Shown here one piece after another: positions 60,302 to 64,000 of a stretch of 64,000 bases of DNA (positions are counted from its first letter, which is position 1; the number at the start of each line of letters is the position of its first letter). The DNA is from a virus. The position numbers and the translations under genes are program-made. The stretch lies in IMG/VR virus record IMGVR_UViG_3300031576_000006, positions 1 to 64,000 of that record; one strand, 5' to 3'. The notes under the pieces are model-generated. The model was not told where the DNA came from. It saw only the letters and a program-made list of their open reading frames with translations, and ran no database searches.

Positions 60302-60554
60302 TTGCAGAATTTGTCGATATTTTTGGAACAATCTCATTGCGGTTGATCAATTGGTTAATACCATTTTTGGTGGTGACCCTGATGAAACCATTAGCTCTCG
60401 AATGGGCAAGTGGGGCATTCACTACAAAGACGATCATAATAATTGGCGTCATAAGTTCGCTAAGGGTCTTTGCTGGCTTCTAAATCTCATCGACAAAGAT
60501 CACTGCAATAAATCCATCGAGTCAGATGAAGGCAATAAAGAGGTAATAGAGTAA
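60291..60554 (+). CDS. Phage hypothetical protein of the DETISxR type
   Basis: 87 residues. NLIAVDQLVNTIFGGDPDET followed by ISSRMG resembles a small protein often located beside lysis or late genes in other phages (IDQLxNxxxGGxPDETxSxR). Overlaps both neighbours. Confidence 0.68.
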   Translation: MKNNCRICRYFWNNLIAVDQLVNTIFGGDPDETISSRMGKWGIHYKDDHNNWRHKFAKGLCWLLNLIDKDHCNKSIESDEGNKEVIE

Positions 60555-60907
60555 TGAATCTTAAGCTTTTTGCCGAAAAATGGAAAGATCTAATAGATAA
60601 GGCTAACTCTCGTGGTATTCCACTGCCTATGGTTAGAGATAAAGGCAAGGCTTCGATTACGGCTACACTTGTTGTAATTTCTTCAGGCCTGTGTGGTATT
60701 TCCATACTCATGATGTTGGCAGTATTTATATCCAAAATGACCGCCTTCTTTATGCTCAATGATGCCACTTTCAATATCATGAAAGAAGCATTTAGCTCCT
60801 CATTCCAATTCTTTATTGCATCTCTTGGCGGCTATCTTGGCCGTAAAATGCAGAAAAATGGTAATGATGTTACGCTCGACGAGAAAAAAGATCCCCCTAA
60901 AGAATAA
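60554..60907 (+). CDS. Holin-like membrane protein
   Basis: 117 residues with two hydrophobic spans (TATLVVISSGLCGISILMML, then FQFFIASLGGYLG), a basic N-terminus and a hydrophilic C-terminus. Size and topology fit a class II-type holin or another small inner-membrane protein. It shares a base with the upstream stop. Not proven. Confidence 0.58.
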   Translation: MNLKLFAEKWKDLIDKANSRGIPLPMVRDKGKASITATLVVISSGLCGISILMMLAVFISKMTAFFMLNDATFNIMKEAFSSSFQFFIASLGGYLGRKMQKNGNDVTLDEKKDPPKE

Positions 60908-60913
60908 AAATTC

Positions 60914-60942
60914 TTGTATCTATTAATCAATTGGGTTAGTAT
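60914..60942 (+). promoter_or_regulatory. Sigma70-like promoter predicting a leaderless mRNA
   Basis: TTGTAT (60914-60919), 17-base spacer, TAGTAT (60937-60942), then six bases and ATG 60949. Same geometry as 47245 and 62956. Confidence 0.65.
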
Positions 60943-60948
60943 TGATAC

Positions 60949-61203
60949 ATGATTGATCGTACTAAAAAATACAAAGTCGTAGGATATAATACGCCATGGT
61001 CCCCACCATTACCATCGGTCAACGAATACGACTTAAAATGGGCTCAAGAACTAAAAGACGTATATGGACTCAATCTAGATGTGCAAGTAATTGCATTAAA
61101 CTGGCGAACTTTCTCAAGCGATCTGTATTGTGCCGGATGGGTAGCAGACTCTAAAGAAAGCATCGAACGTTGTTTCGGTGTAGTCCTGGAGGAAATCCAG
61201 TGA
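60949..61203 (+). CDS. Small hypothetical protein, leaderless
   Basis: 84 residues: YKVVGYNTPWSPPLPSVNEY, WAQELKDVYGLNLDVQVIAL. No ribosome site; start at the predicted TSS. First gene of the small block that ends with the aminotransferase. Confidence 0.65.
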   Translation: MIDRTKKYKVVGYNTPWSPPLPSVNEYDLKWAQELKDVYGLNLDVQVIALNWRTFSSDLYCAGWVADSKESIERCFGVVLEEIQ

Positions 61204-61397
61204 GGTTTGATCCAAGATCCACCAAACACCCCGACGAACCTTACGTCTCAAGCCCAGACTGGGCGATTCAAAAGAATAATTTTTTAATCAATAAACAAGA
61301 AGTTAAGGCGTGTAACGCTAAAATGAATGGTAGGTTTCATTGGCCCAAGCGCGAAATACCGCCTGATATGGAGATTACAGATGGTTCTATCCGATAA
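61200..61397 (+). CDS. Small hypothetical protein
   Basis: 65 residues from GTG 61200 overlapping the previous stop (GTGA) behind GGAGGAAA; a longer frame upstream is a shadow. FDPRSTKHPDEPYVSSPDWA and HWPKREIPPDM. No family recognised. Confidence 0.6.
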   Translation: MRFDPRSTKHPDEPYVSSPDWAIQKNNFLINKQEVKACNAKMNGRFHWPKREIPPDMEITDGSIR

Positions 61398-61641
61398 AGA
61401 AGCCAAGTTCATAGCAATTCTTTTGGACATGGCCAAAGATGAGTTCGCAAATCACGGCTGCAATGATCTATCAGACGAACTTAGAAACTTTTTCACAAAA
61501 GAAGAACAGGATAAGCTCAACAGAGATATGCACAATTGGAACGGTGACCCTGAAGAGTACCGTAGGGGTGAACCGCTTATGAATTATGACTGGCTTTGGA
61601 TGTCATTCTTTGCTGGTAAACTAAGAGGAGAAATAAGATGA
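61381..61641 (+). CDS. Small hypothetical protein
   Basis: 86 residues from ATG 61381 (GGAG seven bases ahead), overlapping the previous gene. LSDKEAKFIAILLDMAKDEF, then ANHGCNDL and a Trp-rich end (NYDWLWMSFFAGKL). Overlaps the aminotransferase start by four bases. Confidence 0.62.
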   Translation: MVLSDKEAKFIAILLDMAKDEFANHGCNDLSDELRNFFTKEEQDKLNRDMHNWNGDPEEYRRGEPLMNYDWLWMSFFAGKLRGEIR

Positions 61642-62672
61642 ACTTTAATCGCAGGCCCAGACTAGATATGGGCTATGGCAACCCCGGATTCCTTCAGTCA
61701 TACTGGCAGGAAGTTGGCCTGAGATTTCTTTCCAATCCACTAATAAGTCAAATGAGTTATCCACATAGTAAAGCTACTCTTCCGGAATTAGCTAACTACA
61801 TCCGACTTATCCACAAGAAACATAAGAATGTAAAAATTACTGATAAGTCTCATATTGTAGTGACCAACGGAGCCGTTCAAGCTCTCTCTGCTGCAATGTT
61901 CTATTACCATAGAAAAAAGTACGTAGACTATATGTACGCCCCCATTCCTTATTGGGGTAGGTTCGATGACTTAGCCTCCAATCTACATATCACATTAGTC
62001 AATCAATGGTTAATGGATGACACTAAAACTGATTACCAACAGGCTACTGCAGTTAAGAAAGATAGTGGGGTAATTTCACTTATCACTTCACCCAACAATC
62101 CGGACGGACAGGATACTTCAAAGCTTCCAGCTACAATCAGAGATGCCTGTTATAATTGGTCACATTATACCGATAAGGTCGTCAAGTTCAAAGATGAGGT
62201 TGTAATCTTTTCACTATCTAAATTCTCTGGCCATTCTTCCTCACGTATAGGCTGGGCTATTACTGAAAATCCTGAGATTGCCGAAACTATGCAAAAGTAT
62301 ATAGACACCTTTACTAGTGGAGTCAGTATAGATGCTCAAGTGAAGGCATCCAGAATTTTGTCTTATATGAATTCAAACAATGATTTCGTGTTTGATAGTT
62401 TGGCTGGAATCATAAAGAAAAGAAATTTCATATTAAGAAAGCTTGTAAAACATACACAGCTTCCAATTAAGATCCTATCAAGACAAGGCATGTTTTTATA
62501 TGTCGAATGCGATCCAGACTTAGTTAAAAAGCTTAATGTAGAATGTACAAACGGTAAGTACTTCGGAGACAACGAAGATCGACACAGATTTAATATTGGC
62601 GTCACTGAAGAAGTGTTTGTAGAGTTTGTTTCGAGACTTACACAAGTAAGTAAAGATTACATTAAAACGTAA
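61638..62672 (+). CDS. PLP aminotransferase of alliinase/tryptophan aminotransferase type
   Basis: 344 residues. Features of fold-type I aminotransferases: TNGAVQALSAAMFY (PLP phosphate loop, about 76-89), APIPYWGRF, SPNNPDG (151-157), D169-x-x-Y172, and SLSK195FSGHSSSRIGW (Schiff-base Lys195, Arg203). The stretch DACYNWSHYTDK ... SLSKFSGHSSSRIGWAI ... FTSGVSIDAQVKASRIL parallels the C-terminal domain of plant alliinase and TAA1-like tryptophan aminotransferases (SK-x-x-GHxxSRxGWA, GVSxDxQ). It lacks the N-terminal EGF-like part of alliinase and is shorter than plant members. Coupled by ATGA to three small genes. Substrate unknown. Confidence 0.8.
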   Translation: MNFNRRPRLDMGYGNPGFLQSYWQEVGLRFLSNPLISQMSYPHSKATLPELANYIRLIHKKHKNVKITDKSHIVVTNGAVQALSAAMFYYHRKKYVDYMYAPIPYWGRFDDLASNLHITLVNQWLMDDTKTDYQQATAVKKDSGVISLITSPNNPDGQDTSKLPATIRDACYNWSHYTDKVVKFKDEVVIFSLSKFSGHSSSRIGWAITENPEIAETMQKYIDTFTSGVSIDAQVKASRILSYMNSNNDFVFDSLAGIIKKRNFILRKLVKHTQLPIKILSRQGMFLYVECDPDLVKKLNVECTNGKYFGDNEDRHRFNIGVTEEVFVEFVSRLTQVSKDYIKT

Positions 62673-62949
62673 AGCCAAACATCAATCGACCTTCTTTATT
62701 ATTCCCTTCAATTGATATGTATTTGTTAATCACAGCCCTAGCATTATGACCAGTACTAAAGATGATCAATGGCATAGTGTAAGGAACAAGTACCTCGCTG
62801 ACAAAAGGACCGGCCACTTTCTTAGCCTGCATCTCACCACGCTGTACCATTTCCCTAAACTCCTTATTCTGTGCGTAGTAAGCCTCTGGAGTCTTATTAC
62901 ACTCGTATCCACTGACACACATAGCAATAACGAACGCTTCTAACCACAT
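62662..62949 (-). CDS. Small exported-looking protein, leaderless
   Basis: 95 residues from ATG 62949. MWLEAFVIAMCVSGYEC is hydrophobic at the start, like a signal peptide or membrane anchor; a conserved-looking VPYTMPLIIFSTGHN follows. The longer frames upstream include the promoter. Overlaps the convergent aminotransferase end by eleven bases. Confidence 0.6.
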   Translation of the reverse strand: MWLEAFVIAMCVSGYECNKTPEAYYAQNKEFREMVQRGEMQAKKVAGPFVSEVLVPYTMPLIIFSTGHNARAVINKYISIEGNNKEGRLMFGFTF

Positions 62950-62955
62950 ACTGAC

Positions 62956-62984
62956 AATATACCACATGTCAGCACTTTGTGCAA
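62956..62984 (-). promoter_or_regulatory. Sigma70-like promoter predicting a leaderless mRNA
   Basis: Minus strand TTGCAC (62979-62984), 17-base spacer, TATATT (62956-62961), then six bases and the ATG at 62949. Same geometry as 47245 and 60914. Confidence 0.65.
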
Positions 62985-63007
62985 TTAACACCAATATCCA
63001 ATGATAT

Positions 63008-63035
63008 CGCTAGCTTAGCTCAAAAACTTAATAAT
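63008..63035 (+). promoter_or_regulatory. Late-promoter-like element H
   Basis: CGCTAGCTTAGC then TCAAAAACTTAATAAT, 47 bases before the ATG at 63083. Confidence 0.8.
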
Positions 63036-63082
63036 AAACCGTCCCACTTCCCCGCCTTTCTATCCTTCAATTAGGAAAACCT

Positions 63083-63475
63083 ATGAAAAAGCTGCCGGAC
63101 ATAATTAAATTTGTGTCTCTTGAATCCGTTGGTGAGAACACTGGTCACCGATATGTTGGGTCTTTTCGACTCAAAGTTTTAATAACTCATGATCAACGTT
63201 TTGCCATTGAGCGTACATATAAAGAGATGTTGCCTGATGATGTTGGCGTCATTCAAGAGATTAAAATCAGATGTGGCGCTATAGCCGAGCTTGAGCATCG
63301 TGTCGTTGAAGCTCCATTATGGTGGAGAGATTCACGCAATGGTAGAGACCTTATCGATTCACAGCCCCTATATGACATGATGATCCATATCTCTGAAAAG
63401 TACGAAGAATGGAAATCTGAACTTCAAAAGGAAGTAGCTGAGCCGAATGTACCTACCGAACAATCAAGTTCTTAA
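63083..63475 (+). CDS. Putative tail assembly chaperone
   Basis: 130 residues. GSFRLKVLITHDQRFAIERT, then YKEMLPDD and HRVVEAPLWWRDSRNG match the pattern of myovirus tail assembly chaperones (GxFxxKxxLxxxD...A.K.Y..L, ...R..EAP.WW). First of three genes driven by late element H; the next gene overlaps by 29 bases. Confidence 0.65.
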   Translation: MKKLPDIIKFVSLESVGENTGHRYVGSFRLKVLITHDQRFAIERTYKEMLPDDVGVIQEIKIRCGAIAELEHRVVEAPLWWRDSRNGRDLIDSQPLYDMMIHISEKYEEWKSELQKEVAEPNVPTEQSSS

Positions 63476-63953
63476 ATATATTAGGCTTTTGTCTATTTAT
63501 AATGTCAATAGTAATTCCATTGAGTGGTATGTAGAACAGGCCTATCGATACTATTCCAAGACCTACCATACCCCATTACACGTTGCTCGTAAGAATATGA
63601 TCCCAGCTGAAGTCGTCCAGATCTTTATGGAAGATGAGATGGCCGATATGAATCCTGAAGATGTCACGGCCCTTAAGGATAGACTTGTAAAAGTTCCAAA
63701 ACCTATGCTTAATGTCGAAGACTATCAACCTGAAGAAGACACTGAGCTTTCCGATGAAGAATGGGTTATGCAACAAATGGCTGAAGCTGCTAAGAATGAA
63801 AAGAATACAAAACCAAAGCCTAAGGCCAATCCTGGCCCAAGTATGGGAGATGCCATGTCGGCAGCCCAGAAGGCCGTTCAAAACCTATATTCTCAATTAA
63901 ACAAACCTACGCCTGATAAAGATGAAGGCGAAATCAAGTTCAATAAAGAGTAA
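63447..63953 (+). CDS. Second tail assembly chaperone-like protein
   Basis: 168 residues. SIEWYVEQAYRYYSKTYHTP followed by LHVARKNM has the form of the second chaperone open frame that often overlaps the first in myophages. The middle is acidic (DYQPEEDTELSDEEW) and the end Lys/Pro-rich. No slippery heptamer is seen, so frameshifting is not evident. Tape-measure gene expected next. Confidence 0.62.
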   Translation: MYLPNNQVLKYIRLLSIYNVNSNSIEWYVEQAYRYYSKTYHTPLHVARKNMIPAEVVQIFMEDEMADMNPEDVTALKDRLVKVPKPMLNVEDYQPEEDTELSDEEWVMQQMAEAAKNEKNTKPKPKANPGPSMGDAMSAAQKAVQNLYSQLNKPTPDKDEGEIKFNKE

Positions 63954-63956
63954 TAA

Positions 63957-64000
63957 ATGCAAAGCGACTTAATCAAGCAGATTATCCTCAAATTTAAGAC
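63957..64000 (+). CDS. Start of the next late gene, possibly tape measure
   Basis: Only the first 14 complete codons are in the window (MQSDLIKQIILKFK). It starts three bases after the preceding TAA. Position behind the chaperone pair is where a tape measure protein is expected in contractile phages; the sequence itself is too short to say. Confidence 0.55.
   Translation, partial: MQSDLIKQIILKFK

Noticed and set aside
63447-63475. Programmed frameshift between the two chaperone genes
   Set aside because: The overlap contains no slippery heptamer, and the second gene has its own ATG.

Overview
The window is a stretch of the genome of a large contractile-tailed bacteriophage (myovirus type). 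It carries a tail sheath (21014-23821), a tail tube (24545-25012), a scaffold-like protein (29096-30031), a major capsid protein (30043-31425), a pair of genes resembling tail assembly chaperones (63083-63953) and many other late-looking structural genes. No terminase or portal is visible, so this is only part of the genome. The host is probably a Gram-negative bacterium: the phage encodes a lipobox lipoprotein, a small secreted protein ending in an aromatic residue, and two Fis/NtrC-type helix-turn-helix proteins. I cannot name the host or a close relative from the sequence alone.

Layout. The plus strand carries virion blocks: 1-25012 (very large multidomain proteins, structural proteins, sheath, tube), 28587-31839 (scaffold, capsid), 48614-50299, 56365-60907 and 63083-64000. 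Between them lie blocks of small, tightly overlapping genes, mostly on the minus strand: 25075-28373, 31863-41160, 43258-47183, 50326-56184 and 62662-62949. Three short plus-strand blocks also look non-structural: 41427-43176, 47280-48548 and 60949-62672.

Two promoter classes match this division. Eight copies of a 28-bp ungapped element (core CTTAAT, usually AAAAACTTAATAAT) sit just upstream of plus-strand virion gene groups and nowhere that I could find in front of the small-gene blocks; I infer it is the late promoter. The small-gene blocks instead have sigma70-like promoters. In three of these (47280, 60949, 62949) the -10 box ends exactly seven bases before the first base of the ATG and no Shine-Dalgarno sequence is present, which predicts leaderless mRNAs.

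Notable cargo. Consecutive giant proteins at 374-7685 combine GNAT-like acetyltransferase modules, a possible ADP-ribosyltransferase, a lytic-transglycosylase-like domain and two PI3/4-kinase/HipA-like kinase domains; they look like virion proteins that could be delivered into the host. A PLP enzyme at 61638-62672 resembles the alliinase/tryptophan-aminotransferase family. Other catalytic genes include a dNMP kinase, a DHH phosphoesterase, a calcineurin-type phosphoesterase, a DEDD exonuclease, a nucleotidyltransferase, a ParB-like protein and a zinc metallopeptidase. Homing-endonuclease-type genes, intact or decayed, lie at 7686, 9324, 15944, 20614, 23823 and 41657, several beside sheath, tube or other structural genes. 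A structured RNA candidate (41239-41417) closes with a 12-bp perfect stem just before one of these clusters.

Eight genes of 35-56 codons (25075, 33667, 39931, 40095, 47058, 50568, 54167, 60137) were found by reading gaps in the overlapping operons. Several start sites were moved to downstream ATGs where a stop-start overlap, Shine-Dalgarno sequence or promoter decides the start. No gap longer than 300 bases lacks a gene.
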